Shown here: in pieces, positions 7,726 to 16,456 of the stretch
How positions within the stretch are numbered: the first letter of the stretch is position 1
How the letters are laid out: every line of letters starts with the position of its first letter
Source: Streptomyces vilmorinianum
Lineage (GTDB): Bacteria; Actinomycetota; Actinomycetes; Streptomycetales; Streptomycetaceae
NCBI RefSeq assembly: GCF_005517195.1
Contig: NZ_CP040244.1
Location: 372,001 to 436,000 of the forward strand
Direction of reading: 5' to 3'
DNA: 64,000 bases
The notes under the pieces: generated by a model
The model's database searches: none
Seen by the model: the letters and a program-made list of their open reading frames with translations, nothing else
What the model was told of the DNA's origin: nothing
Translations under genes and position numbers: made by a program

Positions 7726-8516
7726 GCGGACTGGCGGGCCCGGAAGGGCTCTTGGGGGAGTTCGTCCACAGGCTGGGGGTGGTGGGCGCGCTGGCCGGCT
7801 CGGCCGCCTGGGCGGTCTGGACCGTGGCTGCCGGGCGGCGCGAGCGGCGGACACGGAAGCGGATCGCGGCCCTGCTGGAGGCCGGGTTCGAGCGCGCCGG
7901 ACAGCGCCGGAGGGTGTTTCCGCCCTGGCTGTGGAGCTGGGCCGGGCCGCTCACGGCGGCCGCCGTCGCCTGGGCCCTGATCGGCGGGGCGGTCGGCCTC
8001 CTGGCGGGGATCGCGGCAGGTTGGGGTGTGCGGCGGTGGAGCGCGCGCCGTGCCCCGGCGGCCGGCGACGAGGGGGAGGCCGTACGGCAGCTCCCGCTCG
8101 CGGCCGACCTGCTGGCGGCCTGCGCGTCGGCCGGGGCGGGGCCCGGTGAGGCCGCGGAGGCCGTGGGACGGTCCCTGGGCGGACCGGTCGGCGAGCGGCT
8201 GGCGCGGACGGCCGCGGAGCTGCGGCTGGGCGGCGAACCGGCCGAGGTGTGGCGGAGGTTCGGCGCGATACCCGGCGCCGAGGGCCTGGCCCGCTGCCTG
8301 GAACGGGCCGGCTCCTCCGGGGCGCCCGCCGCGGAGGCCGTCTCGAAACACGCGGCCGATCTGCGGGCGGACCGGGCGCGGAAGAACGCGGCCCGGGCAC
8401 AGCGGGCGCAGGTGCTGATCACCGCGCCCGTGGGCCTCTGCTTCCTGCCCGCCTTCCTGGCGGTGGGGGTGGCCCCGGTCGTGATCGGCCTGGCGAGCGG
8501 GCTGCTGCGGCCATGA
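7722..8516 (+). CDS. TadC-like Flp pilus assembly membrane protein (T2SS F family)
   Basis: The protein is about 264 residues, starting at ATG 7722, which overlaps the tadB stop (ATGA). It opens with a helix (GVVGALAGSAAWAVWTVAAG), followed by RRERRTRKRIAALLEAGFERAG. Two more helices lie around residues 70-105, then a cytoplasmic T2SS F domain (LPLAADLLAACASAGAGPGEAAEAVG), and a final pair of hydrophobic segments ends in PVVIGLASGLLRP. It pairs with TadB in the membrane. Confidence 0.87.
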   Translation: MSGLAGPEGLLGEFVHRLGVVGALAGSAAWAVWTVAAGRRERRTRKRIAALLEAGFERAGQRRRVFPPWLWSWAGPLTAAAVAWALIGGAVGLLAGIAAGWGVRRWSARRAPAAGDEGEAVRQLPLAADLLAACASAGAGPGEAAEAVGRSLGGPVGERLARTAAELRLGGEPAEVWRRFGAIPGAEGLARCLERAGSSGAPAAEAVSKHAADLRADRARKNAARAQRAQVLITAPVGLCFLPAFLAVGVAPVVIGLASGLLRP

Positions 8517-8541
8517 CGGACATCGAACTCGACGACGACAC

Positions 8542-8757
8542 ATGGGGATGAGCATGAAGAGCGTGAGCACATGGTGGCGGGCCCGGTGGGACCGTGTCAC
8601 CGCCCGGCGGGACGCGGGGATGACCACGTCCGAGTACGCGATGGGGACGATCGCGGCCGCGGCCTTCGCCGCCGTGCTGTACAAGATCGTGACCAGTGGT
8701 TCGGTCTCCGGCGCGCTGGAGTCCGTGATCGGCAAGGCGCTCGATGCGCCGTTCTGA
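8542..8757 (+). CDS. Flp pilin-like small protein (DUF4244 type)
   Basis: The protein is 71 residues. A basic N-terminus (WWRARWDRVTARRDAG) is followed by MTTSEYAMGTIAAAAFAAVLYKIV, which is the pilin pattern: a Gly at the processing site, a Thr/Ser-Glu pair and a long hydrophobic helix. The Glu in TTSEYAMG corresponds to the conserved Glu5 of mature Flp pilins, so this is the likely major pilin processed by a prepilin peptidase that is not in this window. ATGs at 8542, 8548 and 8554 are all possible starts. It overlaps the next gene by 14 bp. Confidence 0.83.
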   Translation: MGMSMKSVSTWWRARWDRVTARRDAGMTTSEYAMGTIAAAAFAAVLYKIVTSGSVSGALESVIGKALDAPF

Positions 8758-9103
8758 GGACCGGGGCGCAGTGACCGTGGAGGCGGCGATGGCCCTGCCG
8801 GCCCTGGTGGTGTTCACCATGGCGCTGGTCTGGGCGCTCGCCGCGGCGGCGGCGCAGATCCAGTGCGTCGACGCGGCACGGGCCGGGGCGCGGGCGGCCG
8901 CCCGGTCGGAGCCGGTGGCCGGCGCCGAGGCCGCCGCCCGGGCCGCCGCGCCCGAGGGGGCCACGGTCTCCGTCACCCGTTCGGGCGAGCTGTGGCGGGT
9001 GACGGTGGAGGCGCCGGCGCCCGGGCCCGGCGGGATGGGGCTCACCCTGCGCGCCGGAGCGGCGGCGCTCGCCGAGGACGCGGTGGGGGTGGCGGCGCCA
9101 TGA
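8744..9103 (+). CDS. TadE-like pseudopilin
   Basis: The protein is 119 residues. MRRSEDRGAVTVEAAMALPALVVF is the classical TadE start, with the conserved Glu following RGAVTV. One long N-terminal helix is followed by a small domain with DAARAGARAAAR. It is a minor pilus component assembled at the membrane by the Tad machine. It is tightly coupled on both sides: 14 bp overlap upstream and ATGA overlap downstream. Confidence 0.85.
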   Translation: MRRSEDRGAVTVEAAMALPALVVFTMALVWALAAAAAQIQCVDAARAGARAAARSEPVAGAEAAARAAAPEGATVSVTRSGELWRVTVEAPAPGPGGMGLTLRAGAAALAEDAVGVAAP

Positions 9104-9483
9104 GCACGGGCAAGCCGGCCGGGGCGCGCGGCGACCGGGGGATGGCGACGGTGTGGACCGCGTTCGCGGCCTGCGTGCTGTGCGTGGTGTTCGGGGCGGT
9201 CCTCGCGCTGGGGCAGGCGGTGGCGGCCCGGCACCGGGCGGGCGGCGCGGCGGACCTGGCCGCGCTCGCCGCCGCCGACCGGGCCCTGTGGGGCGAGGAG
9301 ACGGCCTGCGCGGCGGCGGCCCGCGTGGCGGACGCCCAGGGAGCCTCGGTGGTGCGGTGCTCGGTGCGGGGCGACGTCGCGGACGTGACCGCGGCGGTGC
9401 GCCTGGGGCCGTACGCGCCGGCGGTCAGGGCGCGGGCGGGGCCTCCGGAGGCTCTTCCGGGGCTTCCCGCAGCAGTTCCGTGA
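9100..9483 (+). CDS. TadE-like protein of the helicase/secretion neighbourhood (Rv3654c type)
   Basis: The protein is about 127 residues from the ATGA overlap with the TadE gene. DRGMATVWTAFAACVLCVVFGAVL is a pilin-like N-terminus with a single transmembrane helix, followed by QAVAARHRAGGAADLAALAAADRAL, the typical start of the Rv3654c-like small domain. This family is regularly found between Tad genes and a DECH helicase in actinobacteria, as here. Its 3' end overlaps the convergent helicase gene by 59 bp. Confidence 0.82.
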   Translation: MSTGKPAGARGDRGMATVWTAFAACVLCVVFGAVLALGQAVAARHRAGGAADLAALAAADRALWGEETACAAAARVADAQGASVVRCSVRGDVADVTAAVRLGPYAPAVRARAGPPEALPGLPAAVP

Positions 9484-11902
9484 GGAGGCGGACGGCGCCG
9501 CGCTTGTGGAGCGGGTCGTTGCCGTTGCCGCACTTGGGGGACTGGATGCAGGAGGGGCAGCCCGCCTCGCACTCGCAGGAGGCGATCGCCTCGCGGGTGG
9601 CCGTGAGCCAGGCGCGGGCGGTGTGGAAGGCCCGCTCGGCGAAGCCGGCGCCGCCCGGATGCCCGTCGTAGACGAAGACGGTGGGCAGCAGGGTGTCGGG
9701 GTGGAGCGGGACGGAGACCCCGCCGATGTCCCAGCGGTCGCAGGTGGCGAAGAGCGGCAGCATGCCGATCGAGGCGTGTTCGGCGGCGTGCAGGGCGCCC
9801 CCGAGGATCTCCGGGTTGATCCGGGCGGCGTCCAGCTGGTCCTCGGTGACCGTCCACCAGACCGCCCGGGTGCGCAGGGTGCGGGGCGGCAGGTCGAGCT
9901 TGGTCTCGCCGAGCACCTCGCCGGTGATCAGACGACGGCGCAGGAAGGAGACGACCTGGTTGGTGACCTCGACGGAGCCGTAGCAGAGGCGGCCGGCTCC
10001 CCACGGGATCTCGGTGTCGGTGTCGAGGACGGAGATGGAGGTGGTGTCACGGGCGGTGGTGGAGTACGGCGGACTGGCCTCCTCGACCAGGGCCACGGAG
10101 TCCTTCAGATCGAGGGTCTTCACCAGATACGTGCGGCCCTGGTGGAGGTGGACGGCGCCCTCGTGGACGGCGGTGTGGGAGGCGGCCTCGTCGACCGTGC
10201 CGAGAAGGCGGCCGGTGCCGGCCTCCACGATCTGGACGGGGCTGCCGCCCCCGCCCCGGATGTCGGTCAGGTCGGCGGCCCGCTCGCGGCGCGTCCAGTA
10301 CCAGCCGGTGGAGCGCTTGCGCAGGAGGCCGGCGGCTTCCAGCTGGGGCAGCAGTTCGGGGACAGCCGGGCCGAAGAGGGCCAGGTCGGCCTCGGTCAGC
10401 GGGAGCTCCGCGGCGGCGGCGCACAGATGGGGGGCGAGGACGTAGGGGTTGTCGGGGTCCAGGACGGTCGACTCGACCGGCTGCCGGAAGAGCGCCTCGG
10501 GGTGGTGGACGAGGAAGGTGTCCAGCGGGTCGTCGCGGGCCACCAGGATCGCCAGGGCGCCCTCGCCCGAGCGGCCCGCCCGGCCCGCCTGCTGCCACAA
10601 GGAGGCGCGCGTGCCCGGGTAGCCGGCGATCACGACGGCGTCGAGGCCCGAGACGTCCACGCCCAGCTCCAGGGCGGTCGTGGCGGCCAGACCGAGCAGC
10701 TCGCCCGAGTGCAGGGCGCGCTCCAGGGCGCGGCGCTCCTCGGGCAGGTAGCCGCCCCGGTAGGCGGCGACCCGGCGCGCCAGGGAGCGGTCGACCTCGG
10801 CGAGGCGTTCCTGGGCGATGACCGAGATCAGCTCGGCGCCGCGCCGGGAGCGGACGAAGGCGACCGACCGGACGCCCTGGAGGGTCAGGTCGGTCAGCAG
10901 GTCGGCGGTCTCGGCGGTCGCCGTGCGGCGCACCGGGGCGCCCTGCTCGCCGTGGAGCTCGGTCAGCGGCGGCTCCCAGAGGGCGAAGACCAGCTCGCCG
11001 CGCGGTGAGGCGTCGTCGGAGACCTCCGCGACCGGCAGGCCGGTCAGGCGGCCGGCGGAGAGGGCGGGCTCGGCGGAGGTGGCCGAGGCGAGCAGGAAGA
11101 CGGGATCCGCGCCGTACCGGGCGCAGACGCGGCGCAGCCGGCGCAGCACCTGGGCGACGTGGGAGCCGAAGACGCCCCGGTAGGTGTGGCACTCGTCGAT
11201 CACGACGAAGCGCAGGGAGCGCAGGAAGGAGGACCACCTGGGGTGGGAGGGGAGTATGCCCCGGTGCAGCATGTCGGGGTTGGTCAGCACGTAGTTCGCG
11301 TACTGGCGGACCCATTCGCGTTCCTCGACGGGCGTGTCGCCGTCGTAGACGGCGGGCCGGATCCGGTTGCCGAGCGGGGCGGCCAGCTCGCGCACGGCAC
11401 GGCGCTGGTCGGCGGCGAGGGCCTTGGTGGGGGCGAGGTACAGGGCGGTGGCGCCCCGCCCGTTGGCGGCCTCCGAGCCGTCCAGGAGCGTGGTCAGGAC
11501 CGGGGCGAGATAGGCCAGCGACTTGCCCGAGGCGGTGCCGGTCGCGATCACCACGGATTCGCCGTCCAGGGCGTGCTCGGCGGCCTCGGCCTGGTGGGCC
11601 CAGGGGTGCTCGATGCCCGCCGCCTGGATCGCGCTGATGACCTCCGGCCGGATGCGATGCGGCCAGACGGCATGCCGGCCCTCTCGGGCGGGCAAGTGCT
11701 CCGTATGAGTGATGCGCGCGGCCCGGCTCTCGCCCGAGGAGAGCCGGTCGAGGACCATGCCGGGGGAGGGGCGACTGCCCGTGTCCCCGGCAGGCCGACT
11801 GGGGCGGTGATTCTTGGCCATCGGCACCGAGTGTGTCACTGGCGTGACGGACAATGCTCCCAAGGCGTCGTGCATGGCTGCTGGTAAGTGATTGAATGCC
11901 AT
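9425..11902 (-). CDS. DECH-box ATP-dependent helicase with C-terminal Cys-cluster domain
   Basis: The protein is about 825 residues starting at ATG 11902 (MAFNHLPAAM); longer versions would run into the bldG promoter region. Helicase motifs in order: Walker A ATGTASGKS, motif II VVIDECHTYRG, motif III LLASATSAEPA, motif V GVDVSGLDAVVIAGYPG, motif VI QQAGRAGRSG. The C-terminal DUF1998-like region has a Cys-rich cluster (SCECEAGCPSC, SPKCGNGND). It resembles the Hrq1/MrfA group of DNA repair helicases. It is divergent from bldG with a 79-bp gap and convergent with the tad operon. Confidence 0.9.
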   Translation of the reverse strand: MAFNHLPAAMHDALGALSVTPVTHSVPMAKNHRPSRPAGDTGSRPSPGMVLDRLSSGESRAARITHTEHLPAREGRHAVWPHRIRPEVISAIQAAGIEHPWAHQAEAAEHALDGESVVIATGTASGKSLAYLAPVLTTLLDGSEAANGRGATALYLAPTKALAADQRRAVRELAAPLGNRIRPAVYDGDTPVEEREWVRQYANYVLTNPDMLHRGILPSHPRWSSFLRSLRFVVIDECHTYRGVFGSHVAQVLRRLRRVCARYGADPVFLLASATSAEPALSAGRLTGLPVAEVSDDASPRGELVFALWEPPLTELHGEQGAPVRRTATAETADLLTDLTLQGVRSVAFVRSRRGAELISVIAQERLAEVDRSLARRVAAYRGGYLPEERRALERALHSGELLGLAATTALELGVDVSGLDAVVIAGYPGTRASLWQQAGRAGRSGEGALAILVARDDPLDTFLVHHPEALFRQPVESTVLDPDNPYVLAPHLCAAAAELPLTEADLALFGPAVPELLPQLEAAGLLRKRSTGWYWTRRERAADLTDIRGGGGSPVQIVEAGTGRLLGTVDEAASHTAVHEGAVHLHQGRTYLVKTLDLKDSVALVEEASPPYSTTARDTTSISVLDTDTEIPWGAGRLCYGSVEVTNQVVSFLRRRLITGEVLGETKLDLPPRTLRTRAVWWTVTEDQLDAARINPEILGGALHAAEHASIGMLPLFATCDRWDIGGVSVPLHPDTLLPTVFVYDGHPGGAGFAERAFHTARAWLTATREAIASCECEAGCPSCIQSPKCGNGNDPLHKRGAVRLLTELLREAPEEPPEAPPAP

Positions 11903-11981
11903 CGCGGCTGGCGATCCGTCCCCCGACTCCGCCGGGGAGAAACGAGGGGCGACCGCTCGATAGCAAGGTGCTGGAGGATCC

Positions 11982-12335
11982 GTGGACCTGTCCCTGTCGA
12001 CTCGCAATGTGTCCGGCCCGAGTGGCGACCGTACGGTCGTCGAGGTCGGTGGCGAGATTGATGTGTATACCGCGCCCAAGCTGCGCGAGCAGTTGGTCGA
12101 GTTGGTGAACGACGGCAGCTACCACCTGGTTGTCGACATGGAGGGCGTGGACTTCCTCGACTCGACCGGCCTCGGCGTGCTGGTGGGCGGCCTGAAGCGC
12201 GTGCGCGCGCATGAGGGCTCGCTGCGCCTGGTCTGCAACCAGGAGCGCATTCTCAAGATCTTCCGGATCACTGGTCTGACCAAGGTGTTCCCCATCCACA
12301 CCACGGTCGACGAGGCCGTCAACGCCACCGACTGA
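11982..12335 (+). CDS. bldG: Anti-sigma factor antagonist BldG
   Basis: The protein is a 117-residue STAS-domain protein. The sequence from [15 protein letters not shown] to the end matches the BldG sequence as I remember it from S. coelicolor (113 residues); a four-residue difference lies near position 11. The phosphorylated Ser sits in [13 protein letters not shown] at residue 61 here, equivalent to Ser57 of the shorter protein. BldG controls aerial growth and antibiotic production by partner switching with RsbW-like kinases and regulators of sigma factors. The GTG start is preceded by GGAGG at 11973-11977. The neighbouring anti-sigma gene follows 91 bp downstream and is probably co-transcribed. 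Confidence 0.96.
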   Translation: MDLSLSTRNVSGPSGDRTVVEVGGEIDVYTAPKLREQLVELVNDGSYHLVVDMEGVDFLDSTGLGVLVGGLKRVRAHEGSLRLVCNQERILKIFRITGLTKVFPIHTTVDEAVNATD

Positions 12336-12426
12336 CGGCCGGCCGGCGTCGGAAGAAGCAGTGGAGTGCCGGGCCGACACGCCCGGTCCTCCGAGTTGCC
12401 CGCCCATACGTTCCTAGGGGGACCGC

Positions 12427-12885
12427 ATGGCCACCGTTGAACTCCGCTTCAGCGCCCAGCCCGAGCACGTCCGCACGGCTCGCCTCGTGGCGGCCGCGGT
12501 GGCGCGCAGGGCCGGGGTCGACGAGGCGGTCCTCGACGAGGTCAGGCTCGCCGTCGGCGAGGCGTGCTCCCGTGCGGTCGGGCTGCACCGCAGCAACGGT
12601 GTCACCACCCCCGTCCGGGTCGTGCTGACCGAGGAGGAGAAGACCTTCTCCATCGAGGTCGGCGACGAGGTGCCGGGCGCGGGGGTGGCGGCGGCCGATG
12701 CCGCCGGTGTTCCCGGCGCGCGGGGCGAGGCTCCGGCCGAGGAGTTCGACGACGCCGACGGTGAGGACGAGATGGGCCTCGCGGTGATCCGCGGGCTCGT
12801 CGACGACGTCGAGGTGAGAGCCGGCGAGGAGGGTGGCGTCATCAGGATGAGCTGGCCGACGACCCCGGTGATCGAACTTCCCTGA
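12427..12885 (+). CDS. RsbW-like anti-sigma factor / ATP-binding protein (BldG partner)
   Basis: The protein is about 152 residues. It has a GHKL/HATPase_c fold of the RsbW group: VLDEVRLAVGEACSRAV near residues 37-53 is the N-box, and DEMGLAVIRGLVDDVEVR near 115-132 is the G-box region. An acidic Ala/Gly insertion (residues about 80-110) separates them. It is expected to bind BldG and to phosphorylate or sequester partners. ATG 12427 is preceded by a GGGGGA run. A strong terminator ends the bldG transcription unit directly after this gene. Confidence 0.9.
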   Translation: MATVELRFSAQPEHVRTARLVAAAVARRAGVDEAVLDEVRLAVGEACSRAVGLHRSNGVTTPVRVVLTEEEKTFSIEVGDEVPGAGVAAADAAGVPGARGEAPAEEFDDADGEDEMGLAVIRGLVDDVEVRAGEEGGVIRMSWPTTPVIELP

Positions 12886-12899
12886 TCCATCGAGATCAC

Positions 12900-12932
12900 G
12901 AAAAGAGGCCCTGCCGAGCAGGGCCTCTTTTC
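12900..12932 (+). terminator. Intrinsic terminator of the bldG operon
   Basis: Perfect 14-bp inverted repeat (GAAAAGAGGCCCTG / CAGGGCCTCTTTTC) with a 5-nt loop, 14 bp past the stop codon. The 3' arm ends in a T-run, giving a classical bidirectional-looking Rho-independent terminator. Confidence 0.93.
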
Positions 12933-13095
12933 ATTTCTCTAGATCGTCGATCATGTGTTAATGCTTTTGGCGCATTACCGCTTTCGGTGGGAAGATCGAG
13001 TCAATGCGGAATTCCATTTGCGGCGCCCTGTTTTGATCAGGTTCCGCTCCCTACAATCCGTCCACATCTTGAGCTCGCAACGTCAAGGAGGACGA

Positions 13096-15492
13096 ATGGC
13101 GGGGCTCTTCAACCCAGAACTGACCGGACACCCCACTTCTCTCGCCGCGGCGGTACTCACCGACGAGAACCGAACCATCGTGATCGTCATCGCGGTCGTG
13201 GCGCTCGCGGCGCTGCTCGTCGCCCAGCTCCTGGTGCGCCAGGTGCTCGCGGCCGGTGAGGGCACGGACTCGATGAAGAAGATCGCCGCGGCCGTGCAGG
13301 AAGGCGCGAACGCCTATCTCGCACGGCAGTTGCGGACGCTCGGGATCTTCGCCGTCGTCGTGTTCTTCCTGCTGATGCTGCTTCCCGCCGACAACTGGTC
13401 GCAGCGCGCAGGGCGTTCCCTGTTCTTCCTGGTGGGTGCGCTTTTCTCGGCGGCCACCGGATACATCGGCATGCGACTCGCCGTTCGGGCGAATGTGCGG
13501 GTGGCCGCGGCCGCACGGGAGGCGACCCCGGCGCCGGGCGAACCGGAAAAGGATCTGACGACCGTCGCGCACAAGGCCATGAAGATCGCTTTCCGTACGG
13601 GCGGAGTGGTCGGCATGTTCACCGTGGGCCTCGGCCTGCTCGGTGCCGCCTGCGTCGTCCTCGTCTACGCCGCCGACGCGCCCAAGGTCCTGGAGGGCTT
13701 CGGCCTCGGCGCCGCGCTCATCGCGATGTTCATGCGTGTCGGCGGCGGCATCTTCACCAAGGCCGCCGACGTCGGCGCCGACCTCGTCGGCAAGGTCGAG
13801 CAGGGCATCCCCGAGGACGACCCGCGCAACGCCGCCACCATCGCCGACAACGTGGGCGACAACGTCGGCGACTGCGCGGGCATGGCCGCCGACCTCTTCG
13901 AGTCGTACGCCGTCACGCTCGTCGCCGCGCTCATCCTGGGCAAGGCGGCCTTCGGCGACCTCGGCCTCGCCTTTCCGCTGATCGTCCCGGCGATCGGCGT
14001 GGTCACCGCGATGATCGGCATCTTCGCGGTCGCCCCGCGGCGCGCCGACCGCAGCGGAATGACCGCCATCAACCGCGGCTTCTTCATCTCCGCGGTGATC
14101 TCGCTCGGCCTGGTCGCCGTCGCCGTCTTCGCCTACCTGCCGTCCTCCTACGCCGACCTCAAGGGCGTCACCGAGCCCGGCATCCAGGCCCACCCCGGCG
14201 ACCCGCGGATCCTCGCCCTGGTGGCCGTCGCCATCGGCATCGTCCTGGCCGCGCTGATCCAGCAGCTCACCGGCTACTTCACCGAGACCGGCCGGCGCCC
14301 GGTCAAGGACATCGGAAAGTCCTCGCTCACCGGCCCCGCCACCGTCGTCCTCGCCGGGATCTCCATCGGCCTGGAGTCCGCCGTCTACACCGCCCTGCTG
14401 ATCGGGCTCGCCGTCTACGGGGCGTTCCTGCTCGGCGGCGCCTCCATCATGCTGGCGCTGTTCGCGGTCGCCCTGGCCGGCACCGGTCTGCTCACCACCG
14501 TCGGTGTGATCGTCGCCATGGACACCTTCGGCCCCGTCTCCGACAACGCCCAGGGCATCGCCGAGATGTCCGGCGACGTCCAGGGCGCGGGCGCCCAGGT
14601 CCTCACCGACCTCGACGCCGTCGGCAACACCACCAAGGCCATCACCAAGGGCATCGCCATCGCCACCGCCGTCCTGGCGGCTGCGGCGCTGTTCGGCTCG
14701 TACCGCGACGCGATCGCCACGGCGGTCGGCGAAGTCGGGGCCAGAGCCAGTGAGATGAACCTCTCGATGGACATCTCGCAGCCCAACAACCTCGTCGGGC
14801 TGATCCTCGGCGCGGCGGTCGTCTTCCTCTTCTCGGGGCTGGCGATCAACGCGGTCTCGCGCTCGGCCGGAGCGGTGGTCTACGAGGTGCGGCGCCAGTT
14901 CCGCGAGCACCCCGGGATCATGACGTACACCGAGAAGCCGGAGTACGGGCGCGTCGTCGACATCTGCACCAAGGACGCGCTGCGCGAACTCGCCACGCCC
15001 GGGCTGCTCGCCGTGATGGCGCCGATCGCGGTCGGCTTCTCCCTCGGCGTGGGCGCCCTCGGCTCGTATCTCGCCGGGGCCATCGGCACGGGCGCGCTGA
15101 TGGCGGTCTTCCTCGCCAACTCCGGCGGCGCATGGGACAACGCCAAGAAGCTCGTCGAGGACGGCCACCACGGCGGAAAGGGCAGCGAGGCGCATGCCGC
15201 GACCGTCATCGGCGACACCGTCGGCGACCCGTTCAAGGACACCGCGGGACCGGCCATCAACCCGCTGCTGAAGGTGATGAACCTGGTCGCCCTGCTGATC
15301 GCGCCGGCGGTCGTGCAGTTCAGCTACGGCGACGACTCGAGTGCCGGACTGCGGGCGCTGATCGCCGTCCTCTCGATCGTCGTCATCATCGGGGCGGTCT
15401 ACGTCTCCAAGCGGCGCTCGGTGGCCGTGGGTGACGAAGACAACGCCGCCGAACGGACGGCCGCCTCCCCGGACGCGCCGGTGATTTCGTAA
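13096..15492 (+). CDS. hppA: Membrane-bound H+-translocating pyrophosphatase
   Basis: The protein is about 798 residues and highly hydrophobic (about 16 expected membrane helices). ATG 13096 follows the Shine-Dalgarno AAGGAGGA at 13085-13092. The catalytic loop ADVGADLVGKVEQGIPEDDP and the second acidic motif DNVGDNVGDCAGMAADLFE are intact, as is the C-terminal NSGGAWDNAKK…GDTVGDPFKDTAGP motif. GNTTKAITKG carries Lys at the position that distinguishes K+-independent H+-PPases (Ala in K+-dependent ones). It hydrolyses pyrophosphate and exports protons. The gene stands alone between two terminators. Confidence 0.96.
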   Translation: MAGLFNPELTGHPTSLAAAVLTDENRTIVIVIAVVALAALLVAQLLVRQVLAAGEGTDSMKKIAAAVQEGANAYLARQLRTLGIFAVVVFFLLMLLPADNWSQRAGRSLFFLVGALFSAATGYIGMRLAVRANVRVAAAAREATPAPGEPEKDLTTVAHKAMKIAFRTGGVVGMFTVGLGLLGAACVVLVYAADAPKVLEGFGLGAALIAMFMRVGGGIFTKAADVGADLVGKVEQGIPEDDPRNAATIADNVGDNVGDCAGMAADLFESYAVTLVAALILGKAAFGDLGLAFPLIVPAIGVVTAMIGIFAVAPRRADRSGMTAINRGFFISAVISLGLVAVAVFAYLPSSYADLKGVTEPGIQAHPGDPRILALVAVAIGIVLAALIQQLTGYFTETGRRPVKDIGKSSLTGPATVVLAGISIGLESAVYTALLIGLAVYGAFLLGGASIMLALFAVALAGTGLLTTVGVIVAMDTFGPVSDNAQGIAEMSGDVQGAGAQVLTDLDAVGNTTKAITKGIAIATAVLAAAALFGSYRDAIATAVGEVGARASEMNLSMDISQPNNLVGLILGAAVVFLFSGLAINAVSRSAGAVVYEVRRQFREHPGIMTYTEKPEYGRVVDICTKDALRELATPGLLAVMAPIAVGFSLGVGALGSYLAGAIGTGALMAVFLANSGGAWDNAKKLVEDGHHGGKGSEAHAATVIGDTVGDPFKDTAGPAINPLLKVMNLVALLIAPAVVQFSYGDDSSAGLRALIAVLSIVVIIGAVYVSKRRSVAVGDEDNAAERTAASPDAPVIS

Positions 15493-15505
15493 CACCAGGT
15501 CAGGA

Positions 15506-15545
15506 AGGAGGCGGGCGGCACGTGCTGACGTGCCGTCCGCCTCCT
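15506..15545 (+). terminator. Terminator after hppA
   Basis: 17-bp arms (AGGAGGCGGGCGGCACG and its complement with one G-U-type mismatch) around the 6-nt loop TGCTGA, 14 bp past the hppA stop. Confidence 0.85.
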
Positions 15546-15680
15546 GTTCGGGGGTGCGTGAGGCGTGTCTCCCTTGGTGCAAAAGGCTGCAATGAAGGAT
15601 GAACCAGTCCCACGAAAGGTGGATGTCGCCCGCTCGGCGTGTATGTTCCGGGGCCGAGAGCCTTGGAAGGGACCGATCCG

Positions 15681-16322
15681 GTGAACAAGAAGCTTGCTGT
15701 CGCACTGTCCGGCGCCGCGGTACTGGTACTCACGCTGTCCGGCTGCAGCGACGACGGCGACGAGGTGAACGACTGGGCCAAGACGGTCTGCGACCAGGCG
15801 AAGCCCCAGATCCAGAAGCGGGCCGACGCCCAGCAGCTGATCATCTCGACGGCCGCGGACGGAAAGCCGGCCGACATCCAGGCCGCCGACTCGAAGGCGT
15901 TCCAGGACATTGCCGACGCGGACCGGGCGCTCGCCAAGGCCATCGAGGGCGCCGGCGCGCCGCCCGTCGACAACGGCGAGAAGCTCCAGCAGGACGCCGT
16001 GAAGGAGCTCAACGCCACGGCGGTGGCCTACGACAACCTGAAGAAGCAGGTCGACGCGCTCGACCCCACCAACCAGCAGAAGTTCGCGGACGGTCTGCAG
16101 GGTGTCGCCGACGGCCTGAAGAAGATCGAGAAGATGGACCAGGACGCGCTGGCCAAGCTGCAGTCCGGCGAGCTGGGCACGGCGATGGCCAAGCAGCCCG
16201 GCTGCCAGAAGGCCACGCCGTCGACGCCCCCGACCGCCACCGCCTCCCCGAAGGCGGGCTCCACGCCGTCGGGCAAGGCGTCCGCCAAGCCGTCCGGCTC
16301 GGCGAGCAAGAGCGCCGAGTAG
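15681..16322 (+). CDS. Small secreted lipoprotein
   Basis: The protein is 213 residues from a GTG start. MNKKLAVALSGAAVLVLTLSGC is a lipoprotein signal with lipobox LSGC, so the mature protein should be tethered outside the membrane by Cys22. The remainder is charged and helical (repeated Lys/Asp/Gln-rich stretches such as LKKQVDALDPTNQQKF), and the C-terminus is a Thr/Ser/Ala/Lys-rich tail. No family is recognised. It sits between hppA and a methyltransferase gene and is ended by its own strong terminator. Confidence 0.8.
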   Translation: MNKKLAVALSGAAVLVLTLSGCSDDGDEVNDWAKTVCDQAKPQIQKRADAQQLIISTAADGKPADIQAADSKAFQDIADADRALAKAIEGAGAPPVDNGEKLQQDAVKELNATAVAYDNLKKQVDALDPTNQQKFADGLQGVADGLKKIEKMDQDALAKLQSGELGTAMAKQPGCQKATPSTPPTATASPKAGSTPSGKASAKPSGSASKSAE

Positions 16323-16342
16323 CGCGCGGCGACGTGGGACGG

Positions 16343-16381
16343 AGGGCCCCGGGGCGCGCACGGCTCGCCCCGGGGCCCTCG
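16343..16381 (+). terminator. Terminator after the lipoprotein gene
   Basis: Perfect 15-bp arms (GAGGGCCCCGGGGCG / CGCCCCGGGGCCCTC) with a 9-nt loop, 20 bp past the stop. There is no T-run. Confidence 0.8.
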
Positions 16382-16456
16382 TGCGAGACGGGCCGACCGC
16401 AAGGCGCCGGGCGGGGCAGGCGAGGCATTGTCGGTGGCGGCCGCCACAATGGTGGG

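Noticed and set aside
13033-13057. Promoter TTGATC/TACAAT before hppA
   Set aside because: The spacing is only 13 bp, too short for a sigma-70-type promoter; TACAAT alone is not enough.
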